14,017 nucleotides of DNA, taken from contig CAKUYM010000086.1 of NCBI GenBank assembly GCA_934716785.1, positions 1-14,017 on the forward strand, given 5' to 3'. Positions 7,647 through 14,017 of this stretch are shown piece by piece; position 1 is the first letter of the stretch; each line of letters opens with the position of its first letter. This DNA is from an uncultured Bacteroides sp. Lineage in GTDB: Bacteria; Bacteroidota; Bacteroidia; Bacteroidales; Bacteroidaceae. A program made the position numbers and the translations under genes. Under the pieces are notes generated by a model. The model saw only the letters and a program-made list of their open reading frames with translations. It had not been told where the DNA came from and ran no database searches.

Positions 7647-8047
7647 TTCAGGTAAGGCGCAAAGACGTTATCAAACAATTGGCTGTCACTCAAACGTCCA
7701 TTTACTACACATACCGTTTCAACAGAAGATTTTACTACTACCTTATTATCGCTTTTGCGGAAGATATCCTGATAGAATACATATTTGATACCTTCTTTTT
7801 TCATATATAGCTTGGATATAAACTCGTCCCCACTTTTCAACGGGGTTTTGAAAGCCATACTGATGCGTGCCACTACCGGATCTACGCCTTGCTCATGAAG
7901 TGCCGCGAAACTTACGCCTACCGAGGTCAGGAATTCATGGCGCGTATGCTCCAAGTAATGCTGATAATTGGCATTGTTCACAATGCCCTGCAGGTCGCAT
8001 TCATAATCGCGTACCTTCATCTCCAATTCATAAATATATTGTGCCAT
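7643..8047 (-). CDS. Acyl-CoA thioesterase, 4HBT hot-dog fold (YbgC-like)
   Basis: A 134-residue single-domain hot-dog protein. The N-terminal block 'VRDYECDLQGIVNNANYQHYLEHTR' (about 12-36) is the 4-hydroxybenzoyl-CoA thioesterase signature, with Asp18 in the catalytic Asp position of the YbgC type. Such enzymes hydrolyse acyl-CoA or acyl-ACP thioesters in the cytoplasm; the chain-length preference cannot be read here. No signal peptide is present. The ATG lies 4 bp after the U32 gene stop and the stop overlaps dprA by 4 bp, so it is the middle gene of a tightly packed operon. A functional link to tRNA modification or DNA processing is not evident; shared transcription may be all that joins them. 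Confidence 0.9.
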   Translation of the reverse strand: MAQYIYELEMKVRDYECDLQGIVNNANYQHYLEHTRHEFLTSVGVSFAALHEQGVDPVVARISMAFKTPLKSGDEFISKLYMKKEGIKYVFYQDIFRKSDNKVVVKSSVETVCVVNGRLSDSQLFDNVFAPYLK

Positions 8048-8051
8048 CGCT

Positions 8052-9341
8052 TTACCCTCTTTTCTGTTCGATATCGAGACCTTTGAATTTCTTTAGTTCT
8101 TCGGTGGATACCAGTTTATACAATTTGTCGCTTGGGCGTATCTTGTCCGATTTCATGGAGAAGTGCTCTCCTTTCTTTACAGTCTGCACCGGTTTCAAGT
8201 CGACACGTGCTTCATCTAATGTCATAAAAATCGCACCGGTAGTCGGTCCTGTAATCAACAGTTTATCGCCTACGCTTACTTCGGCGGCTTCTACCAGAAA
8301 CTCGGATACCCCGATGTTGGAGAAGTACTTGACGCCTTTGCCTACATAGATCTTGCGCTCTGTTGCGGCGGAGCCGTAGTTGTGTGTCCATTCTCCCAAG
8401 CGTTGGCCCAAATAATAACCGTCCCAAAAGCCACGATTGAAAACTGTCTTCAGGCGTTCGTCCCAAACGGCAATCTTCTCATCGGTAAACGCATCTTCCA
8501 GATAGGCTTTGATGGCTTCCTTATAGCATTCTACCACAGTGCGCACATACTCAGGACCACGGGCGCGCCCTTCAATCTTGAATACACGCACACCGGCATC
8601 CATCATCTTATTCATAAAATGAATGGTTTTCAGGTCTTTCGGTGACATGATATATTCGTTGTCAATGTCCAGCTCCACGTCTGTTTCTTTGTCGCGGACA
8701 GTATAGGATCGGCGGCACACCTGCATGCAGGCGCCACGGTTGGCAGAATGATTCATCTCGTGCAGGGAAAGATAGCATTTGCCCGAAACAGCCATGCAAA
8801 GCGCACCGTGACAGAACATCTCTATGCGGATCTGTTTGCCGCTCGGACCGCAGATATGCTCTTCCTGAATCTGGCGGTAAATCTCCGCAACTTGTTCCAA
8901 GTTCAACTCACGGGCCAATACCACTACATCGGCAAACTGTGCGTAGAACTTCAGCGCTTCTGCGTTGGAGATATTCAATTGGGTGGAAAGATGTACCTCC
9001 TGCCCAATCTGACGGGCATAGCTCATCACCGCCACATCGGCAGCAATCACCGCCGAAATGCCGGCTTCCTTAGCTGCATCGACAATGGTGTGCATCAAAG
9101 GGATGTCTTTATCATAGATAATGGTGTTGACAGTCAGATAACTTTTCATCCCATGCTCATCACACGTACGGGCTATCTCCCGCAAATCATCAATCGTGAA
9201 TGTATTGGCCGAACGGGCGCGCATATTCAGGTTTTCTATACCGAAATAGATAGAATCGGCACCCGCCTGAATAGCCGCGGCAAGGGATTCGCGCGAACCG
9301 ACAGGAGCCATTATTTCAAAATCCTTCAAACTAAGACTCAT
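8052..9341 (-). CDS. U32 family protein (peptidase/TrhP-type tRNA hydroxylation)
   Basis: A 429-residue U32 family member. It starts with the family's 'IMAPVGSRESLAAAIQAGADSIYFG' block (10-34), a TIM-barrel-like N-terminal half. The U32 signature is 'EMFCHGALCMAVSGKCYLS', followed by 'RGACMQVCRR'. The cluster of cysteines in this stretch matches the conserved Cys of bacterial U32 proteins thought to bind an iron-sulfur cluster. Proteins of this length without the long C-terminal extension resemble E. coli TrhP (YegQ), which acts in 5-hydroxyuridine formation at tRNA position 34, more than the longer RlhA, which modifies 23S rRNA. Databases often label it collagenase-like protease. It is the first gene of the operon, with a -7 box 44 bp upstream, and diverges from a tRNA-dihydrouridine synthase, which fits an RNA-modification role. 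Confidence 0.9.
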   Translation of the reverse strand: MSLSLKDFEIMAPVGSRESLAAAIQAGADSIYFGIENLNMRARSANTFTIDDLREIARTCDEHGMKSYLTVNTIIYDKDIPLMHTIVDAAKEAGISAVIAADVAVMSYARQIGQEVHLSTQLNISNAEALKFYAQFADVVVLARELNLEQVAEIYRQIQEEHICGPSGKQIRIEMFCHGALCMAVSGKCYLSLHEMNHSANRGACMQVCRRSYTVRDKETDVELDIDNEYIMSPKDLKTIHFMNKMMDAGVRVFKIEGRARGPEYVRTVVECYKEAIKAYLEDAFTDEKIAVWDERLKTVFNRGFWDGYYLGQRLGEWTHNYGSAATERKIYVGKGVKYFSNIGVSEFLVEAAEVSVGDKLLITGPTTGAIFMTLDEARVDLKPVQTVKKGEHFSMKSDKIRPSDKLYKLVSTEELKKFKGLDIEQKRG

Positions 9342-9384
9342 AGAATATATACTTATTTGTATCAGTTAAGCAAATGAATGCGTA

Positions 9385-9392
9385 CAAAGGTA
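9385..9392 (-). promoter_or_regulatory. Candidate -7 box for the U32-thioesterase-dprA operon
   Basis: Read on the minus strand this is TACCTTTG, a perfect TAnnTTTG match 43-50 bp before the U32 start codon. It faces the dus promoter box 12 bp away. No strong -33 TTTG is seen. Confidence 0.6.
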
Positions 9393-9404
9393 GGCTTTTT
9401 TCCG

Positions 9405-9412
9405 TATTTTTG
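9405..9412 (+). promoter_or_regulatory. Candidate -7 box for dus
   Basis: TATTTTTG is a perfect TAnnTTTG match followed by GCAG, about 53 bp before the dus ATG. It is separated from the divergent U32 box by 12 bp, so each promoter's upstream region overlaps the other's core. Confidence 0.6.
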
Positions 9413-9465
9413 CAGCGAAAAGAAGAAGTTACTTCAATCATAAACTGTAAATAGCAAGATCATAT

Positions 9466-10461
9466 ATGAAGATTGGTACTATAGATTTGGGTGAACACCC
9501 CATTCTGCTCGCTCCCATGGAAGACGTGACTGATCCGGCTTTCCGCCTGATGTGCAAGAAGTTCGGAGCAGACATGGTATATACGGAATTCGTATCGAGC
9601 GATGCACTGATCCGCGCAGTCAGCAAGACTGCACAGAAGTTAAGTATCAGTGGCGAAGAACGTCCTGTCGCTATTCAGATATACGGAAAGGACACCGAGA
9701 CAATGGTGGAAGCCGCCAAAATCGTAGAAGAAGCGCGACCGGATATTTTGGATATTAATTTCGGATGCCCGGTGAAAAGGGTTGCCGGAAAGGGGGCAGG
9801 GGCAGGAATGTTGCAGAATATTCCTAAAATGTTGGAGATTACCCGCTCTGTGGTGGATGCGGTGAAAATACCCGTGACGGTGAAAACTCGTTTGGGATGG
9901 GATGCGAATAATAAGATTATCGTAGATCTGGCGGAACAGTTGCAGGATTGTGGTATCGCAGCCTTGACTATACATGGCCGTACCCGTGCGCAAATGTATA
10001 CCGGAGAAGCGGACTGGACACTGATCGGTGAAGTGAAGAACAACCCGCGGATGCATATTCCTATCATCGGCAACGGAGATGTGACTACACCCCAACGGTG
10101 CAAAGAGTGTTTCGACCGGTATGGGGTAGATGCTGTCATGATAGGTCGTGCCAGCTTTGGTCGTCCGTGGATATTCAAGGAGATTAAGCATTATCTGAAA
10201 ATGGGTGAAGAATTGCCGCCGCTTAGCTTTGAATGGTGCATGGATGTACTGCGTCAAGAAGTGATTGACAGTGTCAACCTGCTTGACGAACGTAGGGGAA
10301 TCCTGCATGTACGTCGTCATTTGGCAGCCAGTCCGTTATTCAAGGGAATTCCGAATTTCCGCAATACACGTATTGCCATGCTTCGGGCTGAAACGAAAGA
10401 AGAACTCTTTCGGATATTTGATGAGATTTCCGCAAAGATAAGTCTTTCTTCAGAATCCTGA
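9466..10461 (+). CDS. dus: tRNA-dihydrouridine synthase (DusB-like)
   Basis: A 331-residue flavoenzyme that reduces specific uridines in the tRNA D-loop or nearby to dihydrouridine using FMN and NAD(P)H. The TIM barrel opens with 'LLAPMEDVTDPAFR' (14-27). The catalytic cysteine is Cys101 in 'DINFGCPVKRV'. Lys140 in 'VKTRLGW' and His170 in 'IHGRTRAQMYTG' are the usual substrate/FMN contacts. 'IIGNGDV' and 'VMIGRASFGRPWIF' form the FMN-phosphate site. A helical C-terminal domain follows from about 250. The sequence fits the DusB/NifR3 type best; DusA and DusC differ around the G-R-T-R region. The ATG at 9466 starts just before the first barrel strand. It is transcribed alone and converges on the nuclease gene at 10505, leaving a 43-bp gap with no evident terminator. 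Confidence 0.95.
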   Translation: MKIGTIDLGEHPILLAPMEDVTDPAFRLMCKKFGADMVYTEFVSSDALIRAVSKTAQKLSISGEERPVAIQIYGKDTETMVEAAKIVEEARPDILDINFGCPVKRVAGKGAGAGMLQNIPKMLEITRSVVDAVKIPVTVKTRLGWDANNKIIVDLAEQLQDCGIAALTIHGRTRAQMYTGEADWTLIGEVKNNPRMHIPIIGNGDVTTPQRCKECFDRYGVDAVMIGRASFGRPWIFKEIKHYLKMGEELPPLSFEWCMDVLRQEVIDSVNLLDERRGILHVRRHLAASPLFKGIPNFRNTRIAMLRAETKEELFRIFDEISAKISLSSES

Positions 10462-10504
10462 GATGCAATACGGATTTTATTTGTTGGAGGATATTTCTGA
10501 ATAG

Positions 10505-11101
10505 TTAAACAAAAAGGGAATCAAAATCATGACAAGAGACAAATAGCGTTTTCATTCCTTTCACTTGTTCCACTTTTTCCTTTAAATACTTCCAACAAAC
10601 AGTTTCCCAACCAGAAGCAGTTTCAGCTAAAAGATTTAAATTACTTGCAAGAGAAATCAGTGGATCTTGCTGAATATTAATATCAGTAACTACTATATAA
10701 CATTTGGACGTAGAAAGAAAATCGGATTTAAATCCTGCCCCTTCTTCATCACATAATATTCCGATACAAGTCTCAATGCTGCAAGACAATTTGTAGGCTA
10801 AATTATATTTATCTACCTGTTTTTGAATTTTATGTTCAGAAATATTGGTTGTATGATCCAAATAATTTTTCCATCCCTTTATCTCGATAAAACAAATAGT
10901 TTCTTTATTTTCTGTCAATGCATCCACTGAAGCGCAAGATGGCATCTTCTTTCGTCGGCAATAATCTTTCGTTACCTGATCGAAATCAAAAACTAATTTG
11001 TCTCCTCCGTTTATACAGTTTCGTGTCAAGCTACAGGGATGATGAAGAGTACATAAAGCAACTTCGACATAATTTCTTGAAAGTATATCTTTTATTTGCA
11101 T
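10505..11101 (-). CDS. Small cysteine-rich protein with PD-(D/E)XK nuclease-like motif
   Basis: I recognise no named family. The 198-residue protein carries a pattern typical of PD-(D/E)XK nucleases: an N-terminal helix with Glu13, Asp60 in 'SVDAL', then a strand with Glu73-x-Lys75 in 'CFIEIKGW', followed by a helix with Lys91/Gln95. I infer it cleaves DNA or RNA; the motif alone is not proof. It has 12 cysteines (17, 23, 29, 48, 56, 70, 107, 112, 117, 134, 169, 190), unusually many for a cytosolic bacterial protein, and no signal peptide or membrane segment. The ATG follows the ATPase stop by 9 bp, with a purine-rich AGGAAG next to it, so the two genes are one transcript. The strongly AT-rich base composition, unlike the neighbours, suggests acquisition. 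The likely role is effector of a two-gene defense or toxin-like module with the ATPase. Confidence 0.75.
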   Translation of the reverse strand: MQIKDILSRNYVEVALCTLHHPCSLTRNCINGGDKLVFDFDQVTKDYCRRKKMPSCASVDALTENKETICFIEIKGWKNYLDHTTNISEHKIQKQVDKYNLAYKLSCSIETCIGILCDEEGAGFKSDFLSTSKCYIVVTDINIQQDPLISLASNLNLLAETASGWETVCWKYLKEKVEQVKGMKTLFVSCHDFDSLFV

Positions 11102-11110
11102 GCTTCCTGC

Positions 11111-12448
11111 CTATCTCAGATTCATTATTTGATTTAACGGCTCAGCCAATTTCATAAAAACCTGATTCAGATCTTCTGTTACATTCTCCAGAGTACTCAA
11201 CCCGCTATAGTTATCACTATTCTCTGCTAAATAATAGTTTACATAAGGATTCATTTCCTCTTTATTGGAGAAATAGCGGATTCCTTGAATAAAATATGGA
11301 CTGTGAGAACTGACAACAACCGGAATGCCGGCTTTAGCCAATTTCACCAGAAGATGAGCAAATTCTATTTGCCATTTGGGATGCAAATGATTCTCAGGCT
11401 CATCCCAAATAAGCATTTTACTTTCATTGATAAAATCCATTTCTAACAGTAACTGGACCAAGCCAAAACTTTTAATTCCAGATGCCACATTGACGGGAGG
11501 ATAACTAAAAACCTTACCGTTCTCAGGTTTTACCAATAACAAGCTACGGCTTTTCTTATCATATACAAAACGTCCTCCTATAATAGATTCAATGTCAAAT
11601 GAATCAATTCCGGATAAAGAGTTTCCTTGCAGATATTTGCTATACTCCAACTTGTCCATTAAATCCTTAATATGAACAGAAACCATTCCGAATGACAATC
11701 CCAAAGTTGCTCGTTTATTTTCCAATTCTTTATAAGTTGAAGCTCGATATAAAGCATCCATCAAATGGAGATAAAGAGGGGTTTCAACAAAAGTGACATC
11801 TGTCAACGAATAATCGAAATCCATGTCTAATTTGCCTTCTATTATCTCATTATCTTTCATCTCAATTTTTGCGGAACCATGATCTGAAAAGAACTGTATT
11901 TTTGAATACTCAGTGGATACAGAACAAATATTATAAGAAAATTCAGATTCTATTTGATTCTGAAACTCATTTCTAAAACGAGAGCTATAATCGCCAGTCT
12001 CTGTCAATAGATTTTTTATTGCTGTTAAATCCTTTAAAGCTAAACTTTTATGGCGAGGAGTAATATCTAATGATTCAATAATAGATATTTTTTCATCCAT
12101 AAATCTAAAAAGTTCTTTCTGAGCCAATATAGCATTTGAATCTACAGAAGATAATAGGGTCTCCAACTTACGCGAAGTATCCAGTGGGCTAAATTTCCAA
12201 AGTAGTTCCCGATCTATTGTCCTGATTGATGACAAGCGCTTATATAAAGATGAAAATCGTTCTTTTATGTTCTTAATCTTATCTTTATCATTATTATTCA
12301 ACCCATTTATCAATGCCTTAATAACAGAAAAGAGTACCCTTCCTACTGTGCTTTTACCCGAATCGTTTGTACCCGCTATAACAGTCAAGCCATTTAACTC
12401 GATATCCGCCTTTTTTATTTTATTGATATTTTCCAAAATTAGTCTCAT
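11111..12448 (-). CDS. OLD/RecF-like ABC-type AAA ATPase, putative defense sensor
   Basis: A 445-residue ATPase of the SMC/RecF/OLD type. Walker A is 'GTNDSGKST' (26-34, Lys32). A signature-like loop 'ASGIKSFG' is at 322-329. Walker B is 'MLIWDEPENHLHP' with Asp349/Glu350, and the H-loop 'SSHSP' has His382. The central 200 residues (about 50-270) are charged and helical, an insertion as in OLD and PtuA/AriA proteins. There is no transmembrane segment, no C-terminal TOPRIM and no HNH, so by itself it has no obvious nuclease. I choose the ATG at 12448: a longer frame would begin at a TTG at 12481, but that codon lies inside a likely -7 promoter box, and 'MRLILENINKIKKA' is the usual start of this family. 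The gene is coupled to the nuclease-like gene downstream. Its AT-rich composition contrasts with both flanks. Confidence 0.88.
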   Translation of the reverse strand: MRLILENINKIKKADIELNGLTVIAGTNDSGKSTVGRVLFSVIKALINGLNNNDKDKIKNIKERFSSLYKRLSSIRTIDRELLWKFSPLDTSRKLETLLSSVDSNAILAQKELFRFMDEKISIIESLDITPRHKSLALKDLTAIKNLLTETGDYSSRFRNEFQNQIESEFSYNICSVSTEYSKIQFFSDHGSAKIEMKDNEIIEGKLDMDFDYSLTDVTFVETPLYLHLMDALYRASTYKELENKRATLGLSFGMVSVHIKDLMDKLEYSKYLQGNSLSGIDSFDIESIIGGRFVYDKKSRSLLLVKPENGKVFSYPPVNVASGIKSFGLVQLLLEMDFINESKMLIWDEPENHLHPKWQIEFAHLLVKLAKAGIPVVVSSHSPYFIQGIRYFSNKEEMNPYVNYYLAENSDNYSGLSTLENVTEDLNQVFMKLAEPLNQIMNLR

Positions 12449-12478
12449 AATCAATATGTTTAAGTAGAAACTCCTATG

Positions 12479-12486
12479 CAAAATTA
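12479..12486 (-). promoter_or_regulatory. Candidate -7 box of the ATPase-nuclease cassette
   Basis: On the minus strand this reads TAATTTTG, a perfect TAnnTTTG, 31 bp before the chosen ATG. Transcription would start near 12472, downstream of the alternative TTG codon. It sits in the 95-bp gap after the PAP2 gene, so the cassette may not depend on read-through. Confidence 0.55.
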
Positions 12487-12498
12487 AAGTTTAATTTT
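12480..12498. promoter_or_regulatory. 19-bp perfect palindrome overlapping the cassette promoter (possible operator)
   Basis: AAAATTAAA-G-TTTAATTTT: two 9-bp arms around one central G, covering most of the -7 box. With a one-base centre it cannot form a normal hairpin, so a dimeric DNA-binding protein site is more natural than a terminator. The AT-rich sequence raises the chance of coincidence. Confidence 0.4.
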
Positions 12499-12543
12499 AA
12501 ATCAGCATCATATAAGAACAACAATTAACGAACACAATTGAGC

Positions 12544-13509
12544 TTATTTGAACATCGGCTGTGCAAACCACTTCTTGAACATCCAGGTTGCCACCACATA
12601 CAACACGAATGCTGAGAAGAAGCCCACAATGGCATCAATGACATAATGCGCTTGGATGTATACGGTAGCGCCGCAGAGCAGCATGTAGAAAGGAATCAGG
12701 CAGGCGAACAGTTTCTTGCTTCCACGCCACGCCATAATCATCAAGATAGTAGAAATGCCGACATGCGAACTTGGGAATGCCGCCGTAGGGCGCTCACCTA
12801 CTTGCTGTGAACTTTCCACCAAGCTATAAAAGAAACCGTGTTGGTATCCGGGTCCGGGGAGTAACTCTTGATGATGATTGAAATAGTCGCCGATAGCCGG
12901 AAAAATCCCCTTGGATACGTTTTCAAATCCTATAGCAGGGAAATAGAACTGAGGACCGGCAACAGGTATAAAGATATAAATCAGATAATATATGAAAAAA
13001 GATGCGATAAGTACAAAAGACATCTTTTCAAACCATTCAAACCTATATATGAAATAATACAACGTCACAATCAGCATCATCGGATAATAGAAGAAGTATC
13101 CCATATTGAACGCCTCGCTGACCAGGAGATGCGGGAATGTGTGGCAGAACCAGATGGCAGGCTGCCCGTTAAAGACAAACTGTTCGGTGGCGGCAAAGAT
13201 ATGGTCCAAGTTCGGAAAGAAACGGTTGAACTCGAACGTATCCGGATACCAGTAGGAAAGCAGGCTCATCTGAATGACAATGCGTACAAATGCAGAAAAC
13301 TTGCAGGGAGCGAGCCGGTAAAGGTACATCAACAGGAAAGTCATTGCGGCAATCATTGCCCTGTCCAGCAACATACGCCATGGATGATCCATCCGCTGAA
13401 ACAGGAATAGAATCAATATGGAAGTCAACAAAGCATAAATCAATGTGATCTTCTCCACAGCAAACAACCCTTTCCGGGTCTCTATGCGCTTAAACAGGTC
13501 TAAAGCCAT
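12544..13509 (-). CDS. PAP2/AUR1-type integral membrane phosphatase or phosphotransferase
   Basis: A 321-residue polytopic membrane protein with hydrophobic segments near 22-38, 50-65, 138-155, 163-182, 250-260, 267-284 and 293-310. The PAP2 catalytic motifs are 'PTAAFPSSHVG' (241-251, His249) and 'AHYVIDAIVG' with His288 and Asp292. The canonical first PAP2 motif (KxxxxxxRP) is not seen, as in the AUR1/inositol-phosphorylceramide synthase branch. Enzymes of this branch transfer or remove phosphate-linked headgroups on lipids at the membrane. The start overlaps the SDR gene by 10 bp, so both are made from one mRNA. From memory, B. thetaiotaomicron carries its serine palmitoyltransferase gene near an epimerase and a PAP2 gene, so a role in sphingolipid headgroup chemistry is plausible, but that is inference. 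A plain lipid phosphatase (PgpB or undecaprenyl-PP type) remains possible. Confidence 0.85.
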   Translation of the reverse strand: MALDLFKRIETRKGLFAVEKITLIYALLTSILILFLFQRMDHPWRMLLDRAMIAAMTFLLMYLYRLAPCKFSAFVRIVIQMSLLSYWYPDTFEFNRFFPNLDHIFAATEQFVFNGQPAIWFCHTFPHLLVSEAFNMGYFFYYPMMLIVTLYYFIYRFEWFEKMSFVLIASFFIYYLIYIFIPVAGPQFYFPAIGFENVSKGIFPAIGDYFNHHQELLPGPGYQHGFFYSLVESSQQVGERPTAAFPSSHVGISTILMIMAWRGSKKLFACLIPFYMLLCGATVYIQAHYVIDAIVGFFSAFVLYVVATWMFKKWFAQPMFK

Positions 13510-14017
13510 CCTTCATTTTTATACCAGGCAATGGTTTCACGAACTCCCTTCTCCAAATCATATTCGGGCACATACCCCAACTCATTAATTGTCGGAGTAA
13601 TATCACACTGCCAATTGCGTTGTTTCATAATCTTATACTTGTCCGAATTCAGCGTGCTGCTCTTTCCCGAACGCGTAGCAATGAATTCAGCGAGCAAAGA
13701 TATAACTTTTAGTACAATTAACGGGCATTTCAGATGAAGAACAAACGGATTGCCTAATTCTTTTTGTATCAAGTCTGAAAATGCACGGCTTCTGTATATA
13801 TTCCCGTCTGTCAGGAAATACGCCTTTCGGGTCACTTTCTTTTCAATGCCCAAGAAGATAGCTTGCACAATGTCTTTCACATAGACAAATGTCAAGTCCT
13901 GACGCCGGAAGCCAACGGAAAAATCGACATGCTTCTGAATAGATTTCGCCATCAGGAAATAATCCGACTCACGAGGACCATACACCCCTGTAGGGCGATA
14001 GATGACGTAAGGAAAAC
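13500..14017 (-). CDS. NAD-dependent epimerase/dehydratase (extended SDR), C-terminal part
   Basis: The frame stays open from the stop at 13500 to the right edge, so this is the C-terminal 170 or so residues of a larger protein. The apparent GTG start near 13985 is internal. The visible part opens with 'PYVIYRPTGVYGPRE', the conserved segment after the YxxxK active site in extended short-chain dehydrogenases, then 'LTFVYVKDIVQAIFLGIE', the usual substrate-domain helix. It closes with 'ELGYVPEYDLEKGVRETIAWY', typical of NDP-sugar epimerases and 3-beta-HSD/ceramide-reductase-like SDRs. The Rossmann GxxGxxG motif lies outside the window. Because it overlaps the PAP2 lipid enzyme by 10 bp, a lipid substrate such as 3-oxo-ceramide is an attractive alternative to a nucleotide sugar; the sequence here does not decide. 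Confidence 0.85.
   Translation of the reverse strand, partial: FPYVIYRPTGVYGPRESDYFLMAKSIQKHVDFSVGFRRQDLTFVYVKDIVQAIFLGIEKKVTRKAYFLTDGNIYRSRAFSDLIQKELGNPFVLHLKCPLIVLKVISLLAEFIATRSGKSSTLNSDKYKIMKQRNWQCDITPTINELGYVPEYDLEKGVRETIAWYKNEGWL

Noticed and set aside
8748..9377. Plus-strand open frame of 209 codons
   Set aside because: It is antisense to the conserved U32 gene, whose motifs are clear; the antisense product looks like nothing known.
11111..12448. ABC transporter ATPase
   Set aside because: The 200-residue central insertion, 'ENHLHP' after Walker B and the absence of membrane partner genes fit the OLD/RecF type instead.
12449..12481. N-terminal extension of the ATPase starting at TTG 12481
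   Set aside because: The TTG lies within a consensus -7 promoter box, so it would not be on the mRNA. The family's usual start matches the ATG at 12448.
12480..12498. Intrinsic terminator for the PAP2 gene
   Set aside because: The palindrome has a one-base centre and only A-T pairs, so it cannot make a stable terminator hairpin.

Overview
The window looks like a chromosomal segment of a gut Bacteroides or a close relative. The grounds are a fragment of a polysaccharide utilization locus with secreted sulfatases and glycoside hydrolases, several perfect TAnnTTTG boxes (the Bacteroidota -7 promoter element) in short intergenic gaps, weak Shine-Dalgarno sequences, and an IPC-synthase-like PAP2 membrane enzyme beside an extended SDR, which fits a sphingolipid-making genus. 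No SusC/SusD pair, tRNA, rRNA, IS transposase or CRISPR array is visible.

Layout, left to right. (1) Positions 1-5715, plus strand: an operon-like run of the C-terminal part of an S1 sulfatase, a secreted GH43-type five-bladed propeller enzyme, a second S1 sulfatase with a serine-type active site (4-bp ATGA overlap), and a secreted GH2 enzyme (6-bp gap). It ends in a strong intrinsic terminator near 5755-5797. Together these genes probably desulfate and trim a sulfated, galactose- or arabinose-containing glycan in the periplasm. (2) Positions 5798-6521: more than 700 bp with no credible gene but dense repeats: a roughly 52-bp imperfect inverted repeat whose arms lie about 500 bp apart, a cluster of TGCACT palindromes and direct repeats, many CATTTCTCAT copies and a local hairpin. 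(3) Positions 6522-9341, minus strand: a tight housekeeping operon, U32 tRNA-hydroxylation-type protein, then a hot-dog thioesterase, then DprA. It diverges from (4) dus, a tRNA-dihydrouridine synthase on the plus strand at 9466-10461; the two promoters sit face to face in a 124-bp gap. (5) Positions 10505-12448, minus strand: a clearly AT-richer two-gene cassette, an OLD/RecF-like ABC ATPase followed 9 bp later by a small cysteine-rich protein with a PD-(D/E)XK nuclease signature. It has its own promoter, which overlaps a perfect 19-bp palindrome. (6) Positions 12544-14017, minus strand: an extended-SDR epimerase/reductase (cut by the right edge) overlapping by 10 bp a PAP2/AUR1-type membrane phosphotransferase.

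The best candidate for an undescribed system is the ATPase-nuclease cassette at 10505-12448. It has the logic of two-gene antiphage modules such as Septu or PARIS (ABC ATPase sensor plus nuclease effector), but the effector is neither HNH nor TOPRIM. It appears inserted between ordinary core genes. The repeat-filled convergent intergenic region is the second candidate, as a MITE-like or invertible element. All family calls come from reading motifs, not from database searches.
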